From Leptospira haakeii (GTDB taxonomy: Bacteria > Spirochaetota > Leptospiria > Leptospirales > Leptospiraceae): 64,000 nt of DNA. Numbering within the stretch: position 1 is the first letter of the stretch; each line of letters starts with the position of its first letter. A program made the translations under genes and the position numbers. Where the stretch lies: positions 1-64,000 of the forward strand of contig NZ_NPEG01000006.1 of NCBI RefSeq assembly GCF_002812045.1. The letters run 5' to 3'. Under the pieces are notes generated by a model. The model was not told the DNA's origin. It made no database searches and saw nothing but the letters and a program-made list of their open reading frames with translations. Positions 44,738-55,041 of this stretch are shown piece after piece.

Positions 44738-45656
44738 AGTTACAATCATCACAGAAGATCCTTCTCTCGCAGCTAAAGTTCTGAAAGAGGGGGGGATCGT
44801 TTTATTTCCCACCGAGACAGTTTATGGTCTCGGTGCGGATTCTCGGAATCTTTCCTCTTGTTTAGAAATTTATAAAATTAAAAATCGTCCTGCGGACAAT
44901 CCTCTAATTGTTCATTTGGGAAATCCGGCTCTCATTCCGGACATTGGAGAAGTTCCAGAGAGTGCAAGGATCCTGATCAGGCAATGTATGCCTGGGGCCT
45001 TAAGTTTAGTTTTAAAGAAGATAGATAAGTCTGTTTTTTCCACGGGACTGACTACGATTGCAGTAAGAGTTCCTTCTAATCCAAAAACTTTAGAAATGCT
45101 TTCTTATTTTGGAGGACCAGTTTCCGCTCCTTCTGCAAATCTTTCAGGACAACCTTCTATCACAAGATTAGATGATGCGATCTCCGAGTTTGATGGATTA
45201 GTGGATCTGATCTTAAAAGGACCGGAACCTGAGATAGGTTTAGAATCCACTGTTGTGGATTTTTCAATTTCTCCACCTAAAATTCTTCGGCCTGGATATT
45301 TTGGCTGGGAAGAATTACAAAAACATGTTCCTGATCTAGAAGATTATAGTGAATTGAAAGAAGGAGAAACTCCTTCTAGTCCTGGAGTAAAATATAAACA
45401 TTATTCTCCTAAGGCAAAGGTAATATTCACAGAAAACCAAACTCCAGATAGAGAATCTGCTGCCATAGGAATAAGTCTTACAAGAGGTTGGAAATTTGCT
45501 CTGGATCTGAGAAACAACTCAGAGTATATGAAAAATTTATACTCATTCTTTAGAGATTGTGATCGATTAGGAATTTCTAAAATTTTCTGCTTTCCGCCTG
45601 CAAACGCCTCCGGTAAAGAAGCGCTCTTAAATAGGATTCTGAAGGCGCAAGATTAG
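44724..45656 (+). CDS. L-threonylcarbamoyladenylate synthase (Sua5/TsaC)
   Basis: Makes the activated carbamoyl intermediate used to form t6A37 in tRNA. The 310-residue length, with a second domain, makes it the Sua5 type: the catalytic part has FPTETVYGLGADSRN, KIKNRPADNPLIVHL, and VSAPSANLSGQPSIT; the C-terminal domain starts at GVKYKHYSPKAKVIF. The start is TTG 44724, which overlaps the GH18 gene and has an AGGA nearby. It converges with sppA, leaving a 2-base gap. Confidence 0.9.
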   Translation: MSKNKVTIITEDPSLAAKVLKEGGIVLFPTETVYGLGADSRNLSSCLEIYKIKNRPADNPLIVHLGNPALIPDIGEVPESARILIRQCMPGALSLVLKKIDKSVFSTGLTTIAVRVPSNPKTLEMLSYFGGPVSAPSANLSGQPSITRLDDAISEFDGLVDLILKGPEPEIGLESTVVDFSISPPKILRPGYFGWEELQKHVPDLEDYSELKEGETPSSPGVKYKHYSPKAKVIFTENQTPDRESAAIGISLTRGWKFALDLRNNSEYMKNLYSFFRDCDRLGISKIFCFPPANASGKEALLNRILKAQD

Positions 45657-45658
45657 AA

Positions 45659-47371
45659 TTATATCTTAGATAATTCTTGTGCAATCTCGGAAAGATGTAG
45701 GACTTCCAACGGATTTTGTTTTTTCTCCGCGTTTAACTTAGAAAAGAAAGAAAATTTAGAAAACTGCATTCCGGGTTTTAGATCCTGTACTAGATCCTTC
45801 CAGCTATAGGTCCCAGGTAAATAACGCACATCTATCTTCTTGGATTTGAGTTCTTCTTTCAGATCCTGCAATATATCTAAGAAGGAATCACAAGAATCCA
45901 GAAAACCGGATTTGCGGAAGGTTTCTCCAGAGAAAATACGACCTTCTCCATAACTTTTTTCTAATTCTTGGAAACTGGTTTTTCTAGATTCTATCACTCG
46001 GTTATAGAATAAATCCCTGGATCTTAATACTTCTTTTCTTAAAAATTGTTCCGACTTAGGAGAAAGTTTTCCGTATTCGGAAAGAATATCTCTATGTGGG
46101 TAAAATCCTATTCTTTCTTTTTGGACTCCGAATTTATCGTAGAGCTTTTTTAATTCGAATCTCATCATCACTGCACCAATGGAACCAACAATAGAATAAG
46201 GTGTTCCATGGATTTTTTGAGTGGCACAGGATAGATAATAACCACCGGAAGCGGCGACATTCAATACATATGTGATAACAGGTTTTTCTTTCGCAAGTTT
46301 TTTGATCTCTCTGTAAAGAAGTTCGGAAACGAGTGCGCTTCCTCCTGGTGAGTTCATTTCCAATACGACTGCTGCCACCTTTGGATCTTCTTTTAAATCT
46401 TTAAAAATTTCTTGGTAGTATCTGAAAGAAACTTGTCTGGATCTGAAATCTTCTTCTCTTCCTAAATCGGGTAGAATATTTCCCTGTACCGGCAGAACTG
46501 CAACTATCGGAATTGATTTGGAGATAAGAGTAAAATTGGATTTTTTATGATATAGTTTGAAACCTTTAGAGCTTAGTTTTCTATATTTAGGCTTATCCGT
46601 TTCCTTCTCTTTTATATAATTTTCGAATAGATAATTTTCTTCAAACTCGTCTTCTTCTACAAATTCTGTGATAAAGCCGATCTTTTTTAATTTTTCAGAA
46701 CTGATGATTGGCTCTTCTAATACTTTCAGATCTAAGTTTGAAGAATTCTTAAACCCCGTTGAAAGTAGTTCTTTATAATCAGTGAGTAAAGCTTCTAAGT
46801 TTTTTCGAGCAGGAGCGGAGAAAGATGTTCTTTGGAATGTTTCTCCGAATGATTTGAATGCACCACTTGCATAAGCTTCTACGCCTACACCGAACTTTTT
46901 AGCCGCACCTCCGAAAAAATAAGGTTCTGCGGAAGGAAGTATAGGAAAAAATTCGGAGGCAGAAGAAGAGTATCTTTTTTTGCACTGAGAAAGTAATAGT
47001 AATGCTTTAGTTCCTCCACCTAAACAAAAACCGGAAGTCTCAATTCCTTTTTCGTTTAATATCTGGATTGCTTCACAAATATTCCAAACTTCTCCGAATC
47101 CATACTCTGGATTGGAAATATGGAAAGAAACTTTTTTCAAACCTGGGACCTTTGTTAAGGCCTTTAATCCTAGTAAAAAATCTACCAAGAAAGGAGCTTC
47201 TTCTTTCGGGACCAATAGTTTGACAAAAAAAGATTTTTTATCAAAGGAGAATGAAGAAGGAATTTCTAAATAGAAATGATCTCCCTTGCGGATGATCCAG
47301 GACAAGATCCTAAATCCTTGGAACAAAATCCGGATCGGCAAAAATACAAGAGAGAATAGAATTCTAAACAT
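45659..47371 (-). CDS. sppA: Signal peptide peptidase SppA-like S49 protease
   Basis: A 570-residue membrane-bound serine protease that degrades signal peptides. The N-terminus is hydrophobic (RILFSLVFLPIRILFQGFRIL). The C-terminal catalytic half has LEMNSPGGSALVSELLYREI, the nucleophile region AASGGYYLSCATQKI, and VGSIGAVMMRFELKKLYDK. The N-terminal half is a second, degenerate S49 domain, so this is the long, E. coli-type SppA. A start codon at 47371 is preceded by AAGGA. An exact LexA-type box overlaps the start region. Confidence 0.85.
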   Translation of the reverse strand: MFRILFSLVFLPIRILFQGFRILSWIIRKGDHFYLEIPSSFSFDKKSFFVKLLVPKEEAPFLVDFLLGLKALTKVPGLKKVSFHISNPEYGFGEVWNICEAIQILNEKGIETSGFCLGGGTKALLLLSQCKKRYSSSASEFFPILPSAEPYFFGGAAKKFGVGVEAYASGAFKSFGETFQRTSFSAPARKNLEALLTDYKELLSTGFKNSSNLDLKVLEEPIISSEKLKKIGFITEFVEEDEFEENYLFENYIKEKETDKPKYRKLSSKGFKLYHKKSNFTLISKSIPIVAVLPVQGNILPDLGREEDFRSRQVSFRYYQEIFKDLKEDPKVAAVVLEMNSPGGSALVSELLYREIKKLAKEKPVITYVLNVAASGGYYLSCATQKIHGTPYSIVGSIGAVMMRFELKKLYDKFGVQKERIGFYPHRDILSEYGKLSPKSEQFLRKEVLRSRDLFYNRVIESRKTSFQELEKSYGEGRIFSGETFRKSGFLDSCDSFLDILQDLKEELKSKKIDVRYLPGTYSWKDLVQDLKPGMQFSKFSFFSKLNAEKKQNPLEVLHLSEIAQELSKI

Positions 47372-47382
47372 TGGAAATTCCT

Positions 47383-47395
47383 TTTGGCGACCAAA
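47383..47395. promoter_or_regulatory. LexA-type SOS box between sppA and uvrA
   Basis: TTTG-GCGAC-CAAA fits the TTTG-N5-CAAA box described for Leptospira LexA with no mismatch, and TTTGG/CCAAA is a perfect palindrome. It lies 105 bases before the uvrA start and 12 bases before the sppA start, so it could control either or both promoters. Confidence 0.7.
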
Positions 47396-47499
47396 GTAAA
47401 ACGGACATTTATTCCGGAAAACGTAAAATTACGGAAGGAAAACCGCTTTTCAGCCTGGCTTTGCAGAATTTATCTGAAACCTAAGAGAGGGTTATTCGT

Positions 47500-50334
47500 T
47501 TGGATCATATCCGCATCCGAGGAGCTCGGGAGCATAATCTTAAGAATATCAATGTGGATATTCCACGGGATAAACTCGTGGTCATTACCGGGCTTTCAGG
47601 TTCCGGTAAATCTTCTCTTGCTTTCGATACTATCTATGCGGAAGGACAGAGAAGATATGTTGAAAGTCTCTCTGCTTACGCTAGGCAATTTTTGGGTCAG
47701 ATGGAAAAACCGGACCTGGATCTGATCGAAGGACTTTCTCCTGCAATTTCTATAGAGCAAAAAACCACACATCGTAACCCAAGATCCACTGTAGGAACTG
47801 TAACAGAGATCTATGATTATCTGCGTCTTCTATACGCGAGAGTGGGGAAACCTCATTGTCCTATTTGTGGAACTCCAATCCAATCTCTTTCCATCGATCA
47901 AATCACGGAAAGGATACTAAATTTTCCGGAAGGAACTAAAATACAAATTTTAGCTCCTATAGTTTCCGGGAAGAAGGGAGAGCATAAGGATGTTCTGGAG
48001 AAGATCAGAAAAGACGGCTTTAATAGAATTCGCCTGAACGGTGAGATCAAAACTTTAGACGAAGAGATCATTCTTAAAAAAAGTTTTAAGGCAACGATTG
48101 AGATAGTAGTAGATCGACTTGTGATCAAGGACGGAATACGTTCTCGTTTAACTGACTCCGTCGAAACAGCTCTTAAACAATCTGAGGGAATTCTTCTCAT
48201 GGACGACGGGAAGAAGGACCATACATTCTCCCAAAAACTTTCCTGTCCGAATCACCCGGAAGAATCTTTACCTGAACTTTCTCCTAGATTATTTTCTTTT
48301 AACTCTCCGTTTGGTGCATGTGAGACCTGTGACGGGTTAGGAAGCCTTTTAGAATTCGACGAAGATCTTTTAATTACAGATTCGGAACTATCTCTAGTCG
48401 AAGGTTGTATCGAAGCTTGGGCAGGAGCTAAGAGTAATAGTTATTGGTTTTTAACTACAGTTCACTCTTTGGCTAAAAAATTAAAATTCGATTATAATAT
48501 TCCTTGGAAGGATCTTCCTAAAAAAGTTAGGGATACGATCCTTTACGGGGACAAAAATCTAAAAATAGATTACGATTTCAGAAATGAAAAATCCCACTAT
48601 GAGTTCAGTAGAGAATTCGAAGGTGTGATCCCAAATTTAAAAAGAAGATATAAAGAAGGTTCAGAGGCAAGACGTCAGCAACTCGAAGCATATATGACGA
48701 ATCATCATTGCCCTGCCTGCGAAGGAAAACGCCTAAAACCTGTAAGCCTTCATGTGGAGGTAAACGGTTTAACTATCGATAAATTTTCCGCATTCAGCGT
48801 GGAGAAGGGTTTGGACTTCGTAAAATCAATGAAACCTAAAGGAAGTGAAGAGGTAATTGCAAGACCAATCTTAAAGGAAATCCAACAAAGACTTACATTC
48901 TTGAATGATGTTGGTGTTGGATACTTAAGTTTAGAGCGTGCTGCCGGGACTCTTTCCGGTGGAGAAGCTCAAAGGATTAGACTTGCTACCCAAATCGGAT
49001 CCAGGCTGCAAGGTGTATTATATATTTTAGATGAACCTTCTATCGGTCTTCACCAAAGAGATAATACAAAATTAGTCAATACTCTTAAAGAACTGAGAGA
49101 TCTAGGGAATACCGTTTTAGTAGTAGAACATGACCAGGAAACTATGGAAGAAGCCGACTGGCTCATTGATATGGGACCGGGCGCTGGTGTTCACGGTGGA
49201 ACAATTGTTTGTTCCGGAACCCCTGAAGAAGTTTCTAAAAACAAAAACTCACTTACAGGTAGGTTTTTATCCGGAAAAGAATTTATTCCGGTTCCTAAAA
49301 CTGTACGACCAGGAAATGGGAAAAAACTTAAGATCGTAAACGCAAAAGAGAATAATCTTAAAAACGTAAGTGTTGAGATCCCACTTGGAAAACTGATCGT
49401 AGTAACAGGTGTTTCCGGTTCGGGAAAATCCACTTTGATCAACGATATCTTATACAACGCAGCGGCTCATAAAGTAATGAAAATGAGAACCGTCTGGGGA
49501 AAACATGAGAAGATCACCGGTCTGGAAGAAATAGATAAAATCATCAATATAGATCAGTCCCCGATCGGAAGGACCCCAAGATCTAATCCTGCGACCTATA
49601 CGGGACTTTTCACTGTAGTACGTGATATGTTCGCTCAGTTGGAGGAATCTAAACTCAGAGGTTATAACCCAGGAAGATTTAGTTTTAATGTGAGCGGAGG
49701 CAGATGCGAAACCTGTGAGGGAGATGGTATCTTAAAAATTGAGATGCACTTCCTTCCGGACGTGTATGTAACCTGTGATGTTTGTAAAGGAAAACGTTAT
49801 AACCAAGAAACATTAGAAGTACGTTATAAAGGTAAAAATATCTACGAGATCCTGGAAATGACAGTTGAGGATTCTATTCCATTCTTTGAGAATATCCCAG
49901 CCTTAAAAAGGAAACTCGAGACCTTGGACGAAGTTGGTCTAGGCTATATTAAGTTGGGCCAGCCCGCTACTACATTCTCTGGCGGAGAAGCACAAAGGAT
50001 AAAACTTGCAACTGAACTATCCAAAAGACCTACAGGAAAAACATTATATATCCTAGATGAACCAACTACGGGACTTCATTTTGAAGATGTTAGACATTTG
50101 ATGACTGTTTTGCATACACTTGTAGACCGTGGAAATTCCATGATAGTCATTGAACACAATTTGGATGTAATCAAACAAGCGGATTGGATCATAGATTTAG
50201 GACCGGAAGGAGGAGACGGTGGCGGAAAAATTATCGCTGAAGGAACTCCGGCAGAGGTCGCAAAGGTCAAAGAATCTTTTACAGGTCAATATCTGAAAAA
50301 AGTTCTAGGAAATCCAGGGAAGAAGGCGGGTTAG
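47500..50334 (+). CDS. uvrA: UvrABC system protein A
   Basis: Damage-recognition ATPase of nucleotide excision repair, 944 residues. Two ABC-type ATPase halves: Walker [14 protein letters not shown] near residue 31 and [15 protein letters not shown] near 638, with ABC signatures [15 protein letters not shown] and [15 protein letters not shown]. Zinc fingers of the CPIC and CETC types are present. The start is TTG 47500, supported by GAGAGG 10 bases upstream; the protein opens [18 protein letters not shown] LexA-type box lies 105 bases upstream. Confidence 0.97.
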   Translation: MDHIRIRGAREHNLKNINVDIPRDKLVVITGLSGSGKSSLAFDTIYAEGQRRYVESLSAYARQFLGQMEKPDLDLIEGLSPAISIEQKTTHRNPRSTVGTVTEIYDYLRLLYARVGKPHCPICGTPIQSLSIDQITERILNFPEGTKIQILAPIVSGKKGEHKDVLEKIRKDGFNRIRLNGEIKTLDEEIILKKSFKATIEIVVDRLVIKDGIRSRLTDSVETALKQSEGILLMDDGKKDHTFSQKLSCPNHPEESLPELSPRLFSFNSPFGACETCDGLGSLLEFDEDLLITDSELSLVEGCIEAWAGAKSNSYWFLTTVHSLAKKLKFDYNIPWKDLPKKVRDTILYGDKNLKIDYDFRNEKSHYEFSREFEGVIPNLKRRYKEGSEARRQQLEAYMTNHHCPACEGKRLKPVSLHVEVNGLTIDKFSAFSVEKGLDFVKSMKPKGSEEVIARPILKEIQQRLTFLNDVGVGYLSLERAAGTLSGGEAQRIRLATQIGSRLQGVLYILDEPSIGLHQRDNTKLVNTLKELRDLGNTVLVVEHDQETMEEADWLIDMGPGAGVHGGTIVCSGTPEEVSKNKNSLTGRFLSGKEFIPVPKTVRPGNGKKLKIVNAKENNLKNVSVEIPLGKLIVVTGVSGSGKSTLINDILYNAAAHKVMKMRTVWGKHEKITGLEEIDKIINIDQSPIGRTPRSNPATYTGLFTVVRDMFAQLEESKLRGYNPGRFSFNVSGGRCETCEGDGILKIEMHFLPDVYVTCDVCKGKRYNQETLEVRYKGKNIYEILEMTVEDSIPFFENIPALKRKLETLDEVGLGYIKLGQPATTFSGGEAQRIKLATELSKRPTGKTLYILDEPTTGLHFEDVRHLMTVLHTLVDRGNSMIVIEHNLDVIKQADWIIDLGPEGGDGGGKIIAEGTPAEVAKVKESFTGQYLKKVLGNPGKKAG

Positions 50335-50345
50335 CACATCCTCAA

Positions 50346-51404
50346 ATGATGAAAGAATTAAGAGAAAAACTTTCTTCCTTTCCTCCGGGAGAATTTAGAT
50401 CCGTTTACAAATCTTCTTTGCCGGACATAGCAAAGGCAGGATTATTAAATGCACTAAAAGACGGTGGGTTCAGATCATTTCACGAAAAGTTAATATTAAT
50501 CCCTTCTTTCCCTCATGGTATAGGGGTGGGGGTAGGGTTGATGGCCCAAACAAATGTGGCCGGAAAAATCCTAAAATTAGTAATCGGTTCCGAAGAAGGC
50601 GCCTCTATCAAGGAAGAAGCCAGGAAATTAGCATCCGAACTACAAGACAGGTTAGTAAGCGGTCTCGGGATTTTAGGGCTTGGAGTGAGTGAACCAGGAT
50701 GGATGGGAAAACTCACCAATCTGAAATCTACCGCAAAGGTTCTTCCAAATGGAGAAATAGAATTAAATTTTCATAAAGGATTTGTAACTAACGGCGCTGA
50801 TGCAGAAGGTTATCTAGTCGTAGCCAAGGAAGAAGATCTAAATCGTTTCGGGGTCTTTTTTATTCCCAGAGATTTTCCGGGTCTAAAAATCGAGGAAGTG
50901 TATCTGGATGTTGCCAGAGAAGCAACTCATTGCAAGATCACCGGTGAAAATTTCAAAATACCTTCTCATTATCATTTTATAGAAGATTATACTAAACTGG
51001 GAGCTGATATCCATCTTTCTGAAATGTTATCAGCTGCGGTCCTATTCTGCGGAGCCATTCGTAAAATTGTTTCCGACTTAAGCCAAGGAAGTGAATCCAG
51101 AGAAAGATTTTCCGTTTTAGGAAAACTCTGGGATCTAAGCGGACTTCTATATGGGAAATGTTTAGAGATCTCCGACAAAAAAGACAAGGATCCTAGTTAT
51201 AAAATAGAAGAAGATCATCCTTACGGATACGAAGCAATCCTAGATGAATGTATTTCTATCTTAGAATCTATTCCGAACTTCGACTATAAGAAAGAATATC
51301 CTGATCTAGGCTTATTCTGCACAATTCATCCAGCTAGGAGTCCTGTTTATATTAAGAACAGACTTAAGCAGTCCAAAAGCTGGAGAAAGTTCGGAAATCT
51401 CTAA
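50346..51404 (+). CDS. Acyl-CoA dehydrogenase-like protein, probably degenerate
   Basis: A 352-residue protein. The middle region GLGVSEPGWMGKLTNLKSTA, ELNFHKGFVTNGADAEGYLVVA and GVFFIPRDFPGLKI match the acyl-CoA dehydrogenase middle domain with its FAD contacts. The N-terminal domain is short, and the C-terminal helices lack the R/FG/Q pattern and a clear catalytic glutamate. It may be an inactive or divergent relative. It starts 11 bases after uvrA, so they could share a transcript. The convergent CDF gene overlaps its end by 4 bases. Confidence 0.6.
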   Translation: MMKELREKLSSFPPGEFRSVYKSSLPDIAKAGLLNALKDGGFRSFHEKLILIPSFPHGIGVGVGLMAQTNVAGKILKLVIGSEEGASIKEEARKLASELQDRLVSGLGILGLGVSEPGWMGKLTNLKSTAKVLPNGEIELNFHKGFVTNGADAEGYLVVAKEEDLNRFGVFFIPRDFPGLKIEEVYLDVAREATHCKITGENFKIPSHYHFIEDYTKLGADIHLSEMLSAAVLFCGAIRKIVSDLSQGSESRERFSVLGKLWDLSGLLYGKCLEISDKKDKDPSYKIEEDHPYGYEAILDECISILESIPNFDYKKEYPDLGLFCTIHPARSPVYIKNRLKQSKSWRKFGNL

Positions 51405-52414
51405 TGATGATGAGCCGGATGATCGTGGGTGTGATGATGATGTCCCCATTCTTCCGAATCGATATCGTGTAAAGTTTTTGCGATAATCCCATCGATCGTA
51501 TGAGTGGTAGAAGGATCTTCTAATTGTAGATAGATCTGTTCGAATTTCCATTCTCCTCTCAAAAGTTCGTATGCTTCTTTTAGAATTTTCTTAGAATCGG
51601 ATTCTTTAGTGATTTGGACCCTAAATGCGCAAGCATGGATCCCTTTAGTCAGGGTCCATGTATGGGCAGAAAGAAGAGAATCCACTCCTTTGATTTGTAA
51701 TAGATCCTTTTTTAAGTGATCCCATTCATCGAAAGTTGGAGAAGACTCCAGAAGGATCATCAGACTTTCTTTTAGGATCACAGCTGCAGCTCTTAAGATA
51801 AAAATAGAAAGAACCAAACTGAGAAGTGGATCAATCCAGGTCCAAGCAAATAGACGAATTAGGATTGCACCCACTAAAACCGCGATTGTACCGAATAGAT
51901 CATTCAAAACATGAAGATAAGCGGTTCTTAGATTGATATTGTCTGATGAAATTCTTTTTAAAAGCCAAACAGAGATCAGATTTAATCCGATAGTCCCCAA
52001 ACTGAAAACAAGCATGGACTCGGTAACAATTTCTTCCTGATGGCGGAATCTCTGGACAGCTTCATATATTATAAAAATCGAAATCCCAGAGATCAGAATT
52101 GAATTTAAAAATGCTGCAAAAACTTCTACCCGGAAGAAGCCGAAATTCATTTTAGCATTCGGTTTTTTGTCAGAGACTAAAACTGCAAATATACTTAATA
52201 GAAACGCAAATGAATCTGAGATTACATGTCCCGCGTCAGCAAGAAGTGCCAAACTTTTGCTTTGAGCGGAACCGAATATCTCCCAGGAAAAGATGCCTAT
52301 AGAAAGAAAGAATGCAAAAAGTAGACTTCTTAATGTATCCCTTCTTTTAGGACGAAGGATTGCTTGTCTCGCAAAAGGTTCTAAATTAGAAGATGAATTA
52401 GTATCTTTTTTCAA
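51401..52414 (-). CDS. Cation diffusion facilitator (Zn/Co/Cd efflux)
   Basis: A 337-residue CDF exporter with six membrane helices. ALLADAGHVISDSFAFLLSIFAV contains the HxxxD pair of TM2 and HVLNDLFGTIAVLVGAI the HxxxD pair of TM5, which form the transport site. The His-rich tail (GHHHHTHDHPAHHH) binds metal. The start is TTG 52414 with a weak AAGG. It lies 14 bases downstream of the OmpA-domain gene on the same strand. Confidence 0.92.
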   Translation of the reverse strand: MKKDTNSSSNLEPFARQAILRPKRRDTLRSLLFAFFLSIGIFSWEIFGSAQSKSLALLADAGHVISDSFAFLLSIFAVLVSDKKPNAKMNFGFFRVEVFAAFLNSILISGISIFIIYEAVQRFRHQEEIVTESMLVFSLGTIGLNLISVWLLKRISSDNINLRTAYLHVLNDLFGTIAVLVGAILIRLFAWTWIDPLLSLVLSIFILRAAAVILKESLMILLESSPTFDEWDHLKKDLLQIKGVDSLLSAHTWTLTKGIHACAFRVQITKESDSKKILKEAYELLRGEWKFEQIYLQLEDPSTTHTIDGIIAKTLHDIDSEEWGHHHHTHDHPAHHH

Positions 52415-52428
52415 AGTTGAAAGAAGCC

Positions 52429-53460
52429 TTAGTGACTCTTGCCGCTTTGAGGTTCTAAAACGATATCCACTCTTCTATTCAAAGAACGATTTTCAGGAGT
52501 ATCGTTTGAAACGATCGGTTGGTGTTCCCCATAGCCTGCAACGGAGAAATTCCTTGCGTCTAGGTTTTTATTATCTAACAAAAACCGAACTACAGAAAGA
52601 GCTCTTTCAGCAGACAATTGCCAGTTATCGTTAAACTTTTTGTTACGTATTGGAATATTATCCGTATGACCTTCTACAATAATTAGGTTACCTGGATATT
52701 TGACCAAAATTTCTTTGATCTTATCCAAAGCAGGAAAGATCTGCTTTTTTAAATCTGCGGAGCCGGAATCGAAAGAGATTTGATCATCTATGTTGATAAC
52801 GAGCCTATTATGAAAACGTTTTACTCGGATCTGTCCTTTAGCAATCTCACCTGAAAGTTTAGATTCGAGTTCGTTCGCCTGTTCTGCCAGACGATTTAAT
52901 TCTCTTTTTTGGTCCTCGTTTAGGTTTTTGAGTTTAGAAAGACTATCTTCTAACTCTTTGATCCTTGCTTCTAAGGTTGCAATTTTGGATTCGTATTCCC
53001 TTTTGAGTTCATCCATTCTGCGGATGCAGCCAAGTCTTTCTTTTTCTAATTCGGACTTTAATTCTGAGATCAGATCCTGGTATTTTTTGGACTGCTTTTC
53101 ATTTTCTTCGATCAGTTCTTTTTCTTTATTTCCACTTTTTGCTTTTAGAAGTGCGATTTGATTTTCAAGGGCACGGATCAGTTCTGCGGCAAGTTCCCTG
53201 TCTTTTTCTCGGAAGGATTTTTCGCCCGCGAGTTGCTCTTCCAAATTCTGGATCCTGGCGTCCAGGCTAAGTTTTTCTTTTTTGGCGTTTTCAGTCTCGT
53301 TTCTGTAACGGAGCCTGAGGGAGTCTAACTCGATTCTGAGAGTTGCATTCTCATTATAGAGCTTATTGTATTCCCAAGGGAAATAAAATGCGTCCGAAAA
53401 TATCGGCAAAGAAAATAGGATTAGAAGAAAGGTAGTAAGTCGGAAAAAAAAAGGTTTCAT
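52429..53460 (-). CDS. OmpA/MotB-domain protein with long coiled coil
   Basis: A 343-residue exported protein: signal peptide (TFLLILFSLPIFSDA), a coiled coil from about residue 36 to 205, then an OmpA-like peptidoglycan-binding domain with VEGHTDNIPIR, NWQLSAERALSVVRFLL, VAGYGEHQPI and NRRVDIVLEP. The HTDNIPI form with no beta-barrel resembles MotB-type or Leptospira Loa22-like anchors. It likely tethers another envelope component to peptidoglycan. Divergent from mgtE. Confidence 0.87.
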   Translation of the reverse strand: MKPFFFRLTTFLLILFSLPIFSDAFYFPWEYNKLYNENATLRIELDSLRLRYRNETENAKKEKLSLDARIQNLEEQLAGEKSFREKDRELAAELIRALENQIALLKAKSGNKEKELIEENEKQSKKYQDLISELKSELEKERLGCIRRMDELKREYESKIATLEARIKELEDSLSKLKNLNEDQKRELNRLAEQANELESKLSGEIAKGQIRVKRFHNRLVINIDDQISFDSGSADLKKQIFPALDKIKEILVKYPGNLIIVEGHTDNIPIRNKKFNDNWQLSAERALSVVRFLLDNKNLDARNFSVAGYGEHQPIVSNDTPENRSLNRRVDIVLEPQSGKSH

Positions 53461-53597
53461 AGTCAGATAAGGAAAACTAGGTTCTATTCTAAGGCTGCAA
53501 GCCCCCAGTCAAATGAAAAACTCTTGTACCAAAAATCAGTAAATTCATTGAACCGATAAATTCCATCAGGATTCTGTCATAGGGGGAGGGACGCCGC

Positions 53598-54992
53598 ATG
53601 GACGAAACAAATAGCACTAAGGAAACTTCTTCCCTGAAGGCAAACCCGCAATCTGCGGACTGGATGGATTCCTTCCTAGAAAAGGTAGAACAAAAGGACA
53701 ATAAGTTCCTACTCAGTTTTACTTCTTCCAATCACCCTGCCGATATCGCCGAAGTCCTGGAAAAACTGGATATAGACGAGGCATTTTACGTATTTAAACT
53801 TTGTGATTCTGAACAGCAGTCCGAGATCCTAGTCGAGTTCGATGAGGATTTACAGGCGGATTTAATATCCCGTCTGAATATGAAGGAGATCTCTCCTATT
53901 GTCGAAAATCTGGAGCCGGATGATGTTACAAATCTGATCTCCGAGATCCCAAAGGACAAGGCGGAAGAAATTCTGAATTCCTTGGATAGGGAAGATTCTT
54001 CTCAGATCCGAAAACAATTGAATTTTAGGGAATATACCGCAGGTCGTTTGATGACGACTGAGTTCGCTTCCGCCTACGAGACGGACACTGTCCGAAAAGC
54101 CATCATCAAATTAAGAAGGGTCGCTAAAGAGACGGATGATATCTATCTTCTCTATGTAACTGACGAGGAAAATCACCTAAAAGGATTTATCAGACTAAAA
54201 GATCTATTCCTCGCACCTCTTAATCAAAAGGCGAGTAGGCTCGTAAAGGAAGAAGTATTCTCCATTCATTATGATACGGACCAGGAAGAAGTGGCCCGTA
54301 TATTCCGAAAATACGACTTAGTTTCCGCGGCAGTAGTGGATGATCTGGACCGAATCATCGGCAGGATCACAGTAGACGATATTTTGGATATCGTCCAGGA
54401 AGAAGCCTCTGAAGACATCTTGAGGATGGCAGGGGTTTCGGAAGAAGAGAGATTAAACACTTCTATCTGGGATTCTATCCGAAGAAGGCTGGTATGGTTG
54501 GTATTTAATTTGGGAACTGCAACCCTTGCTTCTACCATGGTTTCTTTTTTTGAAGATACAATCCAGTCCTTGGTTTTCCTGGCTGCTTTAATGCCTATAG
54601 TAGCTGGTATGGGCGGAAATGCTGGAACACAATCTATCACTGTGGTAGTCCGAAATATCGCTACAGGGGACTTGAGCGCTTCCAATTGGACGACTGCATT
54701 CCGAAAGGAAAGTTTGATCGGATTAATAAACGGGATCACGATCGGCTCGATTACCGGACTCGCGGTTTATTTTTTCTTCGGTAAACCTGTGCTCGGATTT
54801 GTTATATTTTTAGCTATGCTTGCGAATTTGATCGTGGCTGCTTTGGTAGGTGCCTGCGTTCCCATGGGTCTAAAACTTCTAAAAATAGATCCAGCGATCG
54901 CATCTTCCATTTTTGTTACGATGACAACGGATACCTTTGGCTTCTTCTGTTTCTTGGGGCTTGCCACACTATTCTTGCAATATTTGGTATAG
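53598..54992 (+). CDS. mgtE: Magnesium transporter MgtE
   Basis: A 464-residue Mg2+ channel. The N domain (about 30-135) has ADIAEVLEKLDIDEAFYVFKL and EISPIVENLEPDDVTNLISEIP. A CBS pair follows (AGRLMTTEFASAYETDTV..., EEVFSIHYDTDQEEVARIFRKYDL), then about five membrane helices from 283 with MPIVAGMGGNAGTQS, the conserved pore loop. Mg2+ sensing by the cytosolic domains closes the pore. GGGGGAGGG precedes the ATG. No M-box is visible in the short leader. Confidence 0.96.
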   Translation: MDETNSTKETSSLKANPQSADWMDSFLEKVEQKDNKFLLSFTSSNHPADIAEVLEKLDIDEAFYVFKLCDSEQQSEILVEFDEDLQADLISRLNMKEISPIVENLEPDDVTNLISEIPKDKAEEILNSLDREDSSQIRKQLNFREYTAGRLMTTEFASAYETDTVRKAIIKLRRVAKETDDIYLLYVTDEENHLKGFIRLKDLFLAPLNQKASRLVKEEVFSIHYDTDQEEVARIFRKYDLVSAAVVDDLDRIIGRITVDDILDIVQEEASEDILRMAGVSEEERLNTSIWDSIRRRLVWLVFNLGTATLASTMVSFFEDTIQSLVFLAALMPIVAGMGGNAGTQSITVVVRNIATGDLSASNWTTAFRKESLIGLINGITIGSITGLAVYFFFGKPVLGFVIFLAMLANLIVAALVGACVPMGLKLLKIDPAIASSIFVTMTTDTFGFFCFLGLATLFLQYLV

Positions 54993-55041
54993 TTGGAATA
55001 TATCGCATAAAATAATAAATTTCCTTGGATAGGAGAAGCCA

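Noticed and set aside
47384..47725. ORF whose start (KRTFIPENVKLRKENRF) loosely resembles the N-terminus of ribosomal protein L34
   Set aside because: The L34 body (GFRARM and GRKVL-type blocks) is missing, and it runs out of frame into uvrA; likely a chance match.
53461..53597. M-box or other Mg2+ riboswitch before mgtE
   Set aside because: The leader is at most 137 bases and shows none of the M-box helices.
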